Of a stretch of DNA of 64,000 nucleotides, positions 6,902 through 14,851 are shown piece by piece. Under the pieces are notes generated by a model, which ran no database searches, had not been told where the DNA came from, and worked only from the letters and a program-made list of their open reading frames with translations. Both the position numbers and the translations under genes were made by a program. The stretch's first letter is position 1. Each line of letters opens with the position of its first letter. This DNA comes from Acidaminobacter sp. JC074. GTDB taxonomy: Bacteria > Bacillota > Clostridia > Peptostreptococcales > Acidaminobacteraceae. The stretch lies in contig NZ_VANV01000005.1 in the NCBI RefSeq assembly GCF_022496765.1, positions 210,788 to 274,787 of the forward strand, read 5' to 3'.

Positions 6902-7621
6902 TTATTCAGGATCAAATCCTTCGAAGCAGGCCGGTACACTTTGGTCTATGGCATACCTATAAGATTCTAGAGACTTGGCAGTATATGAAAACAGCGGCAT
7001 TGATCTTTTTTTCAATCGCTTGATGACTTTAGAATCCAAAGCTTTGATGTCATAAATCACAAAATGAGGTCTTGTAACAATATTGCCGTAAACATTTGAT
7101 AAAAACCACCTTTTAAAGAAGGAAGCATCATTATAATCATAGGACAGTTGACCTCTCACTATATGAGGTGCATGTTTTTTAAACCACCAAACAGATAAAG
7201 GATTAAAGGATTGAATGATATAGGGGCCTTGATAGGACTTTAGTGCCTCATAACCTCTTTCTTCTAGACGGTTTGAAGTGGTTTCATTTTTAAACTCTAT
7301 CATTAAAGGAATCTGACCTCTTATCAATTCGAGAAACTCATCAAAGAGTGGAATTTTTTCATCGGTATCCAATAGTCTCAAATCTTTTATATCTTCATAG
7401 GTAGCCTCATAAATAGACAGGTCTTTTCCTGTCATCCTCTTGAAATTCTCATCATGAAAAACAATCAAGGTATCGTCTTTTAAGATCTGCACATCTAGTT
7501 CCACAGCAAATCCCCTATCAATTGCATTCTGAAAGGCTCCTAAAGAGTTTTCTGGTGACGCTTCATTAAAGTAACCTCTATGCGCAATGGGTTTATCATA
7601 CATCCAATTAGGTATTTCCAT
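6902..7621 (-). CDS. Glycerophosphodiester phosphodiesterase
   Basis: The 239-residue protein shows the GDPD barrel signatures: AHRGYFNEASPENSLGAF near the start (catalytic His, Arg and metal-binding Glu), ELDVQILKDDTLIVFHDE (metal ligands and second catalytic His) and MIEFKNE. It hydrolyses glycerophosphodiesters to glycerol-3-phosphate and an alcohol, usually for phospholipid turnover. The ATG at 7621 is chosen because GGAGG lies 5 bases upstream; a longer frame starting at 7675 would begin inside the terminator of veg. No signal peptide is seen, so the protein is probably cytosolic. The substrate alcohol is unknown. Confidence 0.9.
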   Translation of the reverse strand: MEIPNWMYDKPIAHRGYFNEASPENSLGAFQNAIDRGFAVELDVQILKDDTLIVFHDENFKRMTGKDLSIYEATYEDIKDLRLLDTDEKIPLFDEFLELIRGQIPLMIEFKNETTSNRLEERGYEALKSYQGPYIIQSFNPLSVWWFKKHAPHIVRGQLSYDYNDASFFKRWFLSNVYGNIVTRPHFVIYDIKALDSKVIKRLKKRSMPLFSYTAKSLESYRYAIDQSVPACFEGFDPE

Positions 7622-7654
7622 AGCCACCTCCGAAAAGATTATACACCTAAAGCA

Positions 7655-7685
7655 AAAAAGTAAAAAGACTTTCATAAGAAAGTCT
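7655..7685 (-). terminator. Terminator of veg
   Basis: Arms AGACTTTC/GAAAGTCT (7666-7685) with a T-rich run on the minus strand (7655-7665). The stem includes the stop codon of veg. Confidence 0.85.
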
Positions 7686-7947
7686 AAGCCAATAACCCTT
7701 GTTTGGAATCATCCAAAGTGATTTCAACAGTAGAAGTTAACAAGTCAGAATATGTATAAGAAACATGTCGTTCCGATTCTTTGCCGCAATCAATGTTTAC
7801 AACGAAGATGCTCGGGTATGTCGCTATAACCTTGCCCTGTTTTGTATAATACTTCTTTCGTCCACTGTGTGTTCTTAATGTCACGCTTTGACCGATATTA
7901 GCCTCCACGCGTTTTCTGATACTACCTAGTGTTGCTCTTGTTGCCAA
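7684..7947 (-). CDS. veg: Veg family protein
   Basis: Starting at a TTG at 7945-7947, the protein has 87 residues, the length of Bacillus subtilis Veg. It aligns over its whole length with that family: SIRKRVEANIGQSVTLR, GRKKYYTKQGKVIATYPSIFVV and VSYTYSDLLTSTVE. The TTG is supported by AGGGG 8 bases upstream; upstream ATGs would add an unrelated AT-rich leader. Veg is a small conserved Firmicute protein reported to influence biofilm matrix gene expression in Bacillus; its biochemical activity is uncertain. In Bacillus it lies near the origin. It is followed by its own terminator. Confidence 0.92.
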   Translation of the reverse strand: MATRATLGSIRKRVEANIGQSVTLRTHSGRKKYYTKQGKVIATYPSIFVVNIDCGKESERHVSYTYSDLLTSTVEITLDDSKQGLLA

Positions 7948-8064
7948 TATAATCACCCCTTTAATATACCTAGAGTCATTATAACATTTATTTTCTGAAA
8001 ATTCAATAATTATACATCTTATATTCAACTATGTCAACGTTTTTTAATCACGATTTGTTTAACA

Positions 8065-8742
8065 TCATTTTCCATTTAGCAATTGGTTTATTCTCATTTC
8101 GCCAGCTTGGTCTTCAGAGTACTTAGTATAGATAAACCAGTTGGTAATACTCATATTCAGCATTTCCTCAGGCAAAATATCTGCCATTAAAAATTGGGTA
8201 TCCAACATAAATAAGCGGTCAATCAAGTTAAGTTTTTCATTCTGTGAAATTGGTTTTTCTGCCTTAAATGCCTGGCAAAAATTAATTTTATGATAAATAA
8301 CTTCCTGACTCAAATGCACACCGTATGTTTCAAAAAAGTAGGCATCCGCTTCTAGATTTTGTTCAAGGATATTTTGATAATTCGCTTCATGTTCTTGTCT
8401 TGTAGAATGACCAAATAAACGACAGACATAAGGACGTACTTCATAGATCATGCAAGTGTTTTCAGTTGTTAGAAAGGGACATGCCTGTTTAACAACAAGC
8501 TCATTAAAGTAATGATCTTCTATACGTTTCATAATCGTTTCATACATGCCCTTGTCCTGTACATATTTATAGATATTTAGAAACTCTACATAAAATGCAT
8601 GAACCGATTCTACACAGCATTTGGCACACCCATTACACTTACCGCTGGGAATTTCTGAATAAATATCATTTAGGTTTGATATTAAATTGTTGTTTTTTAA
8701 CAAGACGTTTGATTTTTCTATCATTTTTTTTGTAATTTCCAT
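8065..8742 (-). CDS. YkgJ-family CxxCxxCC cysteine-cluster protein
   Basis: The 225-residue protein carries CNGCAKCC at about residues 36-43 and further cysteines (ACPFL, NTCMIYEVRPYVCRLFG), the pattern of PF03692, a family of putative zinc- or iron-sulfur-binding proteins. The motif YEVRPYVCRLFG is the family hallmark. Function is not established for most members. GGAGGGA precedes the ATG at 8742. It stands alone, oriented as its neighbours, with a 170-base A/T-rich gap before the next small gene. Confidence 0.88.
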   Translation of the reverse strand: MEITKKMIEKSNVLLKNNNLISNLNDIYSEIPSGKCNGCAKCCVESVHAFYVEFLNIYKYVQDKGMYETIMKRIEDHYFNELVVKQACPFLTTENTCMIYEVRPYVCRLFGHSTRQEHEANYQNILEQNLEADAYFFETYGVHLSQEVIYHKINFCQAFKAEKPISQNEKLNLIDRLFMLDTQFLMADILPEEMLNMSITNWFIYTKYSEDQAGEMRINQLLNGK

Positions 8743-8877
8743 AGTCCCTCCAAAAAAATTATAACATATTTAAAAAAATTTCAAAAAAATGATTTTATTA
8801 AATATCATTGGGTATTATAAGAGTGATAGCTGAAAATTCATTTTGAATTTCTCTTTTACTCCTAAAAATCTCATTAG

Positions 8878-8905
8878 AAAAAACACCACTCGCGTGGTGT
8901 TTTTT
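8878..8905. terminator. Terminator of the 29-residue peptide gene (bidirectional)
   Basis: Arms AAAAAACACCAC and GTGGTGTTTTTT form a strong symmetrical hairpin with A and T runs on both sides, so it can work in both directions. It lies 18 bases past the stop codon of the small minus-strand gene. Confidence 0.85.
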
Positions 8906-8923
8906 CATTTATGTAAGTAAATT

Positions 8924-9013
8924 TTAATTATATGTTGTTCCAGTGCCTTTCGACGCCTTTCGTCCTGAAACTTCCAAATAAATAAATACTGCCACTAATA
9001 CTACTGTTAACAT
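8924..9013 (-). CDS. Tiny single-pass membrane peptide (29 residues)
   Basis: ATG at 9013 to TAA at 8924 encodes a peptide with a hydrophobic helix (LTVVLVAVFIYL, residues 2-13) and a basic, polar C-terminal half rich in Lys, Gly and Thr. A purine-rich binding site (GGAAGGTG) precedes the start, a TATACT box lies about 30 bases further upstream, and a strong terminator follows, so the unit looks like a complete small gene. Candidates include a type I toxin-like peptide or a small subunit/regulator of a membrane protein; nothing in the sequence decides. No antisense RNA promoter was obvious to me. Confidence 0.5.
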   Translation of the reverse strand: MLTVVLVAVFIYLEVSGRKASKGTGTTYN

Positions 9014-9119
9014 CTACTCGTCACCTTCCTTTCACAAACAGTATAACACCATTTATAAGAAAAATGTCCAATGTAACAGCCTTGTCAAGAATCCTTAAAT
9101 CAGTAACTTCTTTGTAACA

Positions 9120-9380
9120 TTACAAAACAAAGCCCAAAATAGTCATAACAAGCATCATGATTGAAAAAATCATTAAAAACATGGCCACTATGCCCATTTT
9201 TTTTTCTAAGTGATATTGAAGACCCAGTAAAAAAACAAATACACTTAAAAAACTTGTCACAATCAGATCCAGTCTAGGCAAAGCCAAATACTTGCTCATA
9301 TAAGTATAAGAAACAATTGAAACCAACATGATGACAGAAACCATCAGTCTTCCTATTTTCAATAAATTGACCAGGCGCAT
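9120..9380 (-). CDS. Small hypothetical membrane protein
   Basis: An 86-residue protein with three hydrophobic helices (about 12-29, 38-54 and 61-85) and a short N-terminal basic region. I do not recognise a family. AGGAGA precedes the ATG at 9380, and codon use looks like that of its neighbours. It lies divergent from the amidohydrolase gene, with only about 60 bases between the two starts, and upstream of the 29-residue peptide gene on the same strand. Confidence 0.65.
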   Translation of the reverse strand: MRLVNLLKIGRLMVSVIMLVSIVSYTYMSKYLALPRLDLIVTSFLSVFVFLLGLQYHLEKKMGIVAMFLMIFSIMMLVMTILGFVL

Positions 9381-9439
9381 AAAATCTCCTATTATTCATT
9401 AGATATTTCAAGTATCATTATACCATAGGGGGTAAATAT

Positions 9440-11023
9440 ATGGATTTAATTTTACATAATGGACGTATATTTTCAATGAGACATGAATCCGATGTTTTTT
9501 CAGCTATAGCAATAAAGGATGGCAGAATTCATACCATTGGTCACGAGGAAGTCATTGATTTAAAAACAGATAAAACCCAGGTCATCGACCTAGAAGGAAG
9601 GGATGTTTTCCCTGGCTTTAATGACAGTCATATTCATTTATTAGGATTAGGTGCATCACTGAGTCAAGTGGACTTGTCAGGTGCTAAGAGTAAGGCTGAT
9701 GTCGTTAAAATCACAAAAGAGTATCTCGAAACACATCAAATAAAGAAAAATGATTGGGTTGTAGGCAGGGGTTGGAATCAAGATAACTTCGATATAAAAG
9801 AGATTGTAACTGCTGATGATCTTGATCAAATTTCACAAGGCCACTACTTGTTTTTAAGAAGAGCCTGTGGTCATGTGGCAACTTGTAATTCTCATCTACT
9901 AGAGACCTTTGGTTTTTCTAAAGATAAAACGCTGATTGATGGTGGTGAATATGAAAATGGTGTCTTTAAGGAAAATGCTCTTGAACTGGTTACTGGAAAA
10001 ATGCCAATACCTACAAAGGACGACTTAAAGTTGTGGATTAAAACAGGAGCTCACTATCTGAACTCACTGGGAATTACTTCTGTCCAAAGTGATGACTTAT
10101 GTGTATTTTCAGAGTCACTTATTCCGGATGTTTTAGAGAGTCTTATTGAACTTGATGTGGAGAATGAACTGTCTGTAAGAGTTTATGAACAGTCCTTATT
10201 TAGAAACATAGATATTTTAAAGCATCAGGTTGAATCTGGCTACAAACAGAATAAAGGCAGCAACTTCTTTAAGTTTGGCCCACTAAAAATTCTTGGTGAT
10301 GGTTCTTTAGGTGGTCGTACTGCTTGGCTTAATAAACCTTATGCAGATGCACCTGATGAAACGGGTATTCACATGTATGAACAGGACGAACTCAATGAAT
10401 ATGTCTACTTCGCTCATAAGAACAAGATAGCATCAGCCATACATTGTATTGGAGATAAGATGCTTGATTCTGCTTTAGAAGCCATTGAATATGCTCAAGA
10501 AAAAAAACCTAACCATCAATTGCGTCATGGTATTGTCCATTGCCAAATTACCTCTAAAGACCAACTTCAGAGAATGAAAGCACTAAATGTAATGGCTTAT
10601 GTTCAGCCAATTTTTCTAGACTATGATGCTCATATTGTTTATGACAGAGTAGGAAAGCTTGCTGACACATCATACAATTGGAAGACGATGATAGACTTGG
10701 GCCTTAGAATGTCTTTTGGTTCTGATGCACCCGTTGATTCAGCGGACCCCATCAAAGGCATTCACTGTGCGGTAACAAGAAAAGGCCTTGATGGTACACC
10801 TCAAGCAGGCTACCTTAAGGACCAGGCTATTTCAGTATATGATGCTATTTACAATTATACAGCTGAATCTGCTTATGCATCTTTTGAAGAAAATAAAAAA
10901 GGCATGTTACTGCCTGGCTTTTTAGCTGATCTTGTCATTTTAGATGGCAACATCTTTGAAAATATACTCAAATCAAAAGTTCATATGACCATTCTAGGTG
11001 GTCAAATAAAATACAAAGCTTAA
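9440..11023 (+). CDS. YtcJ-like metal-dependent amidohydrolase
   Basis: The 527-residue protein has the amidohydrolase_3 architecture: an N-terminal beta-sandwich part (LILHNGRIFSM), GFNDSHIHLLGLG (metal-binding HxH at about residue 67), KILGDGSLGGRTAWL, AIHCIGDKMLD, RHGIVHCQ and SFGSDAPVDS carrying later metal ligands. Related enzymes (YtcJ, LAF3-like) hydrolyse amide or imine bonds in cyclic or N-substituted substrates; the actual substrate cannot be told. The protein is predicted cytosolic. A G-rich site precedes the ATG at 9440. It ends at a hairpin shared with the convergent VOC gene. Confidence 0.9.
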   Translation: MDLILHNGRIFSMRHESDVFSAIAIKDGRIHTIGHEEVIDLKTDKTQVIDLEGRDVFPGFNDSHIHLLGLGASLSQVDLSGAKSKADVVKITKEYLETHQIKKNDWVVGRGWNQDNFDIKEIVTADDLDQISQGHYLFLRRACGHVATCNSHLLETFGFSKDKTLIDGGEYENGVFKENALELVTGKMPIPTKDDLKLWIKTGAHYLNSLGITSVQSDDLCVFSESLIPDVLESLIELDVENELSVRVYEQSLFRNIDILKHQVESGYKQNKGSNFFKFGPLKILGDGSLGGRTAWLNKPYADAPDETGIHMYEQDELNEYVYFAHKNKIASAIHCIGDKMLDSALEAIEYAQEKKPNHQLRHGIVHCQITSKDQLQRMKALNVMAYVQPIFLDYDAHIVYDRVGKLADTSYNWKTMIDLGLRMSFGSDAPVDSADPIKGIHCAVTRKGLDGTPQAGYLKDQAISVYDAIYNYTAESAYASFEENKKGMLLPGFLADLVILDGNIFENILKSKVHMTILGGQIKYKA

Positions 11024-11041
11024 ATCATCGATTTAAGCTTT
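11015..11041. terminator. Convergent hairpin between amidohydrolase and VOC genes
   Basis: Arms AAAGCTTAAAT/ATTTAAGCTTT around 5 bases include both stop codons. A short T-rich run (TCTTTT) follows on the plus strand. It probably ends both transcripts, though T runs are weak. Confidence 0.6.
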
Positions 11042-11374
11042 GGGTCTTTTATGGAGTGGTTCATAAATCATCATGGTGCTGCCACCAGGTAGCTCAATGT
11101 CTATAATCTTGCCCCAAGGTTCATCTCGTCTATTTTTTGTAAGAATGCCATGACTTTTCATCTCATCAATGAAATCATTGATATCTTCACATAAAAAATA
11201 AATTTCATGACATTCAGAGTCGGATGGATGAATACCCATTTCTGTTTTTGGAAGATCAAAGATCAACCAATTACCACCATTGTCTACATAAGGAAACTTC
11301 AAAACATCTCTAAAAAAAGCCCTGTCCTTAGCTGCATCCTTAGAAAATATCATGGTGTGTGTACCTGTAATCAT
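11033..11374 (-). CDS. VOC (glyoxalase/bleomycin resistance) superfamily protein
   Basis: The 113-residue single-domain protein follows the VOC pattern: THTMIFSKDAAKDRAFFRDVLKF at the N-terminus, NWLIFDLPKTEMGIHP, HEIYFLCEDINDFIDEM and a final LPGGSTMMIYEP. Such proteins dimerise and bind a metal with two His and Glu residues to act on vicinal oxygen chelates; the individual reaction is not predictable. ATG at 11374 is chosen for the AAAGGAG directly upstream; an earlier ATG would place this site inside the gene. It stands alone between two terminators. Confidence 0.85.
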   Translation of the reverse strand: MITGTHTMIFSKDAAKDRAFFRDVLKFPYVDNGGNWLIFDLPKTEMGIHPSDSECHEIYFLCEDINDFIDEMKSHGILTKNRRDEPWGKIIDIELPGGSTMMIYEPLHKRPKA

Positions 11375-11387
11375 AGGGTCTCCTTTC

Positions 11388-11417
11388 AAAAAAACACCCT
11401 AGAAAACTAGAGTGTTT
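11388..11417 (-). terminator. Terminator of the nfeD-qmcA operon
   Basis: Arms of eleven bases beginning AAACACTCTAG pair (one wobble) around AAAA/TTTT, and seven T follow on the minus strand. It lies 12 bases past the stop of the SPFH gene. Confidence 0.85.
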
Positions 11418-11428
11418 AAAGTGTGATC

Positions 11429-12361
11429 TTATTCTTTTGCTGTTTTAGCAACTTCAGTAATTGATGCTACTAAACCACCAAGATTTTGCATTTCAGATGG
11501 AATGATGATCTTAGTTGCTTGACCATCAGCCACTCTAGTCATTGCATCAAATGATTTAAGTGCAATAACAGCTTGCGATGGATCTGACTTCTTAATGAAC
11601 TCAATACCATCAGCAGTCGCTTGTTGTACTTGTCTGATTGCTTCAGCATGACCTTCAGCTTCTCTGATTTCAGCTTCTTTTTTCGCTTCTGCATCAAGAA
11701 TCTTAGCACGTTTTCTCGCTTCTGCATCTAAGATAGCAGCTTCTTTACGACCTTCTGCCTCAAGGATTGCAGATTTCTTAGTACCTTCAGCCTCAAGAAT
11801 CGCACGTCTTCTTTCACGCTCAGCACGCATTTGCTTTTCCATTGCTTCTTGAATGTCTTTAGGTGGTAAGATGTTCTTAACTTCCACACGGTTAACTTTA
11901 ATACCCCATGGATCAGTTGCTTCATCAAGGATTGATCTCATTTGAGTATTGATTAAGTCTCTTGATGTTAATGTTTCATCAAGTTCTAATTGACCGATGA
12001 TATTTCTAAGTGTTGTTGCTGTTAAGTTTTCAATAGCAACGATTGGTCTAGAAACACCATAAGCATATAGCTTTGGATCTGTGATTTGGTAATAAACTAC
12101 TGTATCAATTTTCATTGTAACGTTATCTTTTGTAATAACTGGTTGTGGTGGGAAGTCAACTACCCTTTCCTTTAATACAACCTTCTTAGCCACTCTATCA
12201 ATTAGTGGAATCTTAATATGAAGACCTGTATCCCAAGTACCTGCATAAGCACCAAGTCTCTCAACTACATATGCATGAGCCTGTGGAACAACTCTTACGT
12301 TTGATGCAATTAATACAATCAATACAACTACAATAACTGCAATAGAAATAAATCCTGCCAT
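11429..12361 (-). CDS. qmcA: SPFH/band 7 membrane scaffold protein (QmcA/paraslipin type)
   Basis: This 310-residue protein has one N-terminal membrane anchor (about 4-20), an SPFH/band-7 domain (about 22-175, with VVPQAHAYVVERLGAY and VDFPPQPVITKDNVTM), and a long charged coiled coil (about 170-250) built of AILEAEG-type repeats. Residues 265-300 form the conserved end ALKSFDAMTRVADGQATKIIIPSE. This is the paraslipin/QmcA group, which organises membrane microdomains and often partners an NfeD protein. The nfeD gene lies 12 bases upstream in the same direction, confirming the usual pair. The anchor suggests most of the protein faces the cytoplasm, but orientation is not certain. Confidence 0.92.
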   Translation of the reverse strand: MAGFISIAVIVVVLIVLIASNVRVVPQAHAYVVERLGAYAGTWDTGLHIKIPLIDRVAKKVVLKERVVDFPPQPVITKDNVTMKIDTVVYYQITDPKLYAYGVSRPIVAIENLTATTLRNIIGQLELDETLTSRDLINTQMRSILDEATDPWGIKVNRVEVKNILPPKDIQEAMEKQMRAERERRRAILEAEGTKKSAILEAEGRKEAAILDAEARKRAKILDAEAKKEAEIREAEGHAEAIRQVQQATADGIEFIKKSDPSQAVIALKSFDAMTRVADGQATKIIIPSEMQNLGGLVASITEVAKTAKE

Positions 12362-12372
12362 ATGAACCTCCT

Positions 12373-12828
12373 TTAATCCATTGGTTTAACAATGAGTTTT
12401 ACCCCTTCAATGCTAACCACTTCAACTCTCTCGTTCTCTGCAATTGCTTCGTCATCACAAGCTTTTGCCGACCAAATTTGACCTTTTACCTTTACTTGAC
12501 CTAATGCAAATGGTTTTAGCTCTTTAATTACTATACCCTCTTTACCAATCAAACTATCTACATTTGTTTTAGTTGCGCCAATTTTTAATACTTTTTTGGC
12601 AACTGGTCTTGTATAGATAAGCATCAATGCCGAACCTACAATAAAAGCAATGACTTGAACGAAAATTGGTAATCCTAGAAAACTTGCAATCATCGCAAGC
12701 AGTGCGCCTCCTGCAAACCAAATAAATGTCAATCCTAATGTTAATCCTTCTGCTAAACCAAAGCCTATGGCTATAATCATCCAGATGACACTAAGTGGTA
12801 TCGACAAACCTAGAATGTTAACTGTCAT
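12373..12828 (-). CDS. nfeD: NfeD-family membrane protein (short form)
   Basis: The 151-residue protein has four hydrophobic helices in the first ~80 residues and a C-terminal beta-barrel (OB-fold, about 90-150, with LIGKEGIVIKEL and GQVKVKGQIWSA), the short NfeD1b/YbbK-like form lacking the ClpP-type protease domain. NfeD proteins act together with the adjacent SPFH protein. GGAGG precedes the ATG at 12828, and the SPFH gene follows at a 12-base interval, so both are one operon. Confidence 0.92.
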   Translation of the reverse strand: MTVNILGLSIPLSVIWMIIAIGFGLAEGLTLGLTFIWFAGGALLAMIASFLGLPIFVQVIAFIVGSALMLIYTRPVAKKVLKIGATKTNVDSLIGKEGIVIKELKPFALGQVKVKGQIWSAKACDDEAIAENERVEVVSIEGVKLIVKPMD

Positions 12829-12896
12829 TCTGCATCCCTCCTTTAAGAATCTTTCTAATTACATTATAGGTGACATTTATAATTGTTTTTCAAATA

Positions 12897-12932
12897 TGAC
12901 ACGAAAATGAATTAAGGTGACATGAAAGTGAA
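12897..12932. promoter_or_regulatory. Direct repeats spaced 21 bp
   Basis: TGACACGAAAATGAA (12897-12911) and TGACATGAAAGTGAA (12918-12932) match at 13 of 15 positions and are offset by 21 bases, two helical turns. A related GGTGACAT occurs at 12869. The site lies between nfeD and the MBL-kinase genes. Such spacing is usual for response-regulator binding, but no protein can be assigned. Confidence 0.4.
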
Positions 12933-13020
12933 AAATATTATATAATAAATATAACTAATCTTATTATATCAGAAAAAACTTGGTAAAATATAGTCAAATA
13001 AGAAATATAAAGGGGATTTC

Positions 13021-13866
13021 ATGACGCAAGTCGTTTTAATAGGAACAGGCACGCCCAATCCAGACCCAAACCGTTCTGGTCCTTGTGTGGGTGTTGATCA
13101 TAATGGAAAACTTTATATAGTAGATTTTGGTGTAGGCTTAATTAGACGCATCAATGCAGCAGGTTACAATATCTCTGAAATTGATACGGCCTTTCTTACA
13201 CACCTGCATTCAGACCATACGCTCGGTCTAAGTGACTTGATCATCACCCCATGGATTTTAGGCCGAAGGGCGCCTTTAAAGCTATTTGGTCCAAAGGGAA
13301 CAGATGATATGGCTGCTTATCTCCTTAAAGCTTATGAAAGAGATATTCATGAAAGAATACATGGCTTAGAAAAAGCCAATACAGAGGGCTATAAGGTCAG
13401 AGTAGAAGATCTACATGAAGGCATCATTTATGATGGTGATATCAAGGTTGAAGCGATTTTAGTCCCCCACGGAAACTTAGAAGCCTACGCCTTTAAGTTC
13501 ACAGGAGACCAAACCATTGTTATCTCAGGTGATACGGCCCCAAGTAAAAAACTTATAGATTTTGCAAGTGGCTGCGACATCTTGGTCCATGAAGTTTATT
13601 ATGCTGGTGGCCTAAAAACAAGAAGCCCTCAGTGGCAAAAGTATCACAGCAGTGTTCATACATCAGGTTTAGAACTGGGCAAAATCGCTCAAAGTATCCA
13701 GCCTAAAAAGCTGGTCCTCTATCACCAACTATTTATGCAAGAACATATTCTTGATGAGGATATGGATAAGAACAATGAAATTTATAAAGAAAAAATTTTA
13801 GATGAAATTCGAGAAAACTTCACTGGCCATATTATTTACGGTGAAGATCTCATGATAATTAGGTGA
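13021..13866 (+). CDS. MBL-fold metallo-hydrolase (RNase Z/arylsulfatase-like)
   Basis: The 281-residue protein begins with VVLIGTGTPNPDPNRSGP and has THLHSDHTLG (the HxHxDH di-metal motif, about 60-69), VPHG, VISGDTAP (Asp ligand) and a late YHQLF, the layout of the metallo-beta-lactamase fold close to RNase Z and AtsA-type proteins. It lacks the long exosite arm of true RNase Z, so a hydrolase acting on small esters is more likely. GGGG 8 bases upstream supports the ATG at 13021. It is followed by a histidine kinase gene after four bases; a functional link is suggested only by position. Confidence 0.88.
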   Translation: MTQVVLIGTGTPNPDPNRSGPCVGVDHNGKLYIVDFGVGLIRRINAAGYNISEIDTAFLTHLHSDHTLGLSDLIITPWILGRRAPLKLFGPKGTDDMAAYLLKAYERDIHERIHGLEKANTEGYKVRVEDLHEGIIYDGDIKVEAILVPHGNLEAYAFKFTGDQTIVISGDTAPSKKLIDFASGCDILVHEVYYAGGLKTRSPQWQKYHSSVHTSGLELGKIAQSIQPKKLVLYHQLFMQEHILDEDMDKNNEIYKEKILDEIRENFTGHIIYGEDLMIIR

Positions 13867-13870
13867 CCTT

Positions 13871-14737
13871 ATGCAAAAAAATCAAAATTTAACAAAACTT
13901 TATAGATACGCCGTCTTTTATTCTGTCATTGTATTGTTTGCACTTGTCATGACCTATGCCATTACAGCAGGTTCTTTGCAAATGGATAATAAGAGAATTT
14001 TGATAGGCCCCATTTTGATCAGCATCTTTTTACTGACAAACTGGTTTCTGCTTTTTCTTTTAAAAAAGGTTTTTATTCTTAATAGAAAACATGAAAAAAT
14101 AGAACTTGAACTGTTAAAGTATCAATATCTAGAAAGCGACTTAAAGATGTACCGTCAACATAGACATGATATGAAAAACCATCTTATGGTAATTTATGAA
14201 CTGGTGCAAAACAACAAGTATGATGAGCTTGAAGACTATACAAAACAGTACATAGATTCAACAGATAAGAAGCTTAGACGTATCAATACAGGTGCTGATG
14301 AACTCGACGTCTTGATCTACAACAAACTAGACACAGCAAAAGACCATCAAATCGAAACAGATTATCACTGCACAACTGAACTCACAATTGCCCATCATGC
14401 AGTGATTGATATTGTATCCATCTTTTCAAATCTTTTAGATAATGCCATTGAAGCCAATAAGAAAATCTCTAAAGAATCTGAAAGGATGATTTCAATCAAT
14501 ATCAACGAGGATCAACTAGATTATGTCTTTGTTATTACCAATGCCTTTATTCAGGAGGACAATCCTTCAAAATTTGGCTTAGACGGCTTTACAACGAAGT
14601 CAGATACAAAGAATCATGGACTAGGTTTAGGTATTATTACAAAGCTTGTGGACAAGTACAAGGGACATCTTTCAATAGAAGTCTTTAATGAGAAATTCTT
14701 TCAAGTCATCATTGAAATGCCAAAGCATACCTTATAG
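13871..14737 (+). CDS. Orphan GHKL-type sensor histidine kinase
   Basis: The 288-residue protein has two membrane helices (about 13-32 and 43-65), a dimerisation region with YRQHRHDMKNHLMVI (phospho-acceptor His of the Spo0B/AgrC-type kinases, about residue 97) and a C-terminal ATPase with NLLDNAIEA (N box) and GLGLGIITKL (G box). There is no large sensor domain, so it perhaps detects a membrane signal or a partner. No response regulator gene is adjacent. It is read with the MBL gene (4-base gap) and ends at a strong terminator. Confidence 0.88.
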   Translation: MQKNQNLTKLYRYAVFYSVIVLFALVMTYAITAGSLQMDNKRILIGPILISIFLLTNWFLLFLLKKVFILNRKHEKIELELLKYQYLESDLKMYRQHRHDMKNHLMVIYELVQNNKYDELEDYTKQYIDSTDKKLRRINTGADELDVLIYNKLDTAKDHQIETDYHCTTELTIAHHAVIDIVSIFSNLLDNAIEANKKISKESERMISININEDQLDYVFVITNAFIQEDNPSKFGLDGFTTKSDTKNHGLGLGIITKLVDKYKGHLSIEVFNEKFFQVIIEMPKHTL

Positions 14738-14763
14738 AAGACAGATCATGTCTTCTTTTTTTG
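14736..14763 (+). terminator. Terminator of the MBL-kinase operon
   Basis: Arms AGAAGAC/GTCTTCT around seven bases, starting inside the stop region of the kinase gene, followed by a T run. Confidence 0.88.
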
Positions 14764-14851
14764 TTTTCCTCTTAAATAATTGAACTTTTCTGTCATTTGA
14801 GATAGACTTATAGAGTAATATTTCGTATACAAAAATAATTAGGAGGACACT

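Noticed and set aside
11539..11928. Lys/Arg-rich small minus-strand frames inside qmcA
   Set aside because: They are out-of-frame readings of the repetitive coiled-coil region of the SPFH protein.
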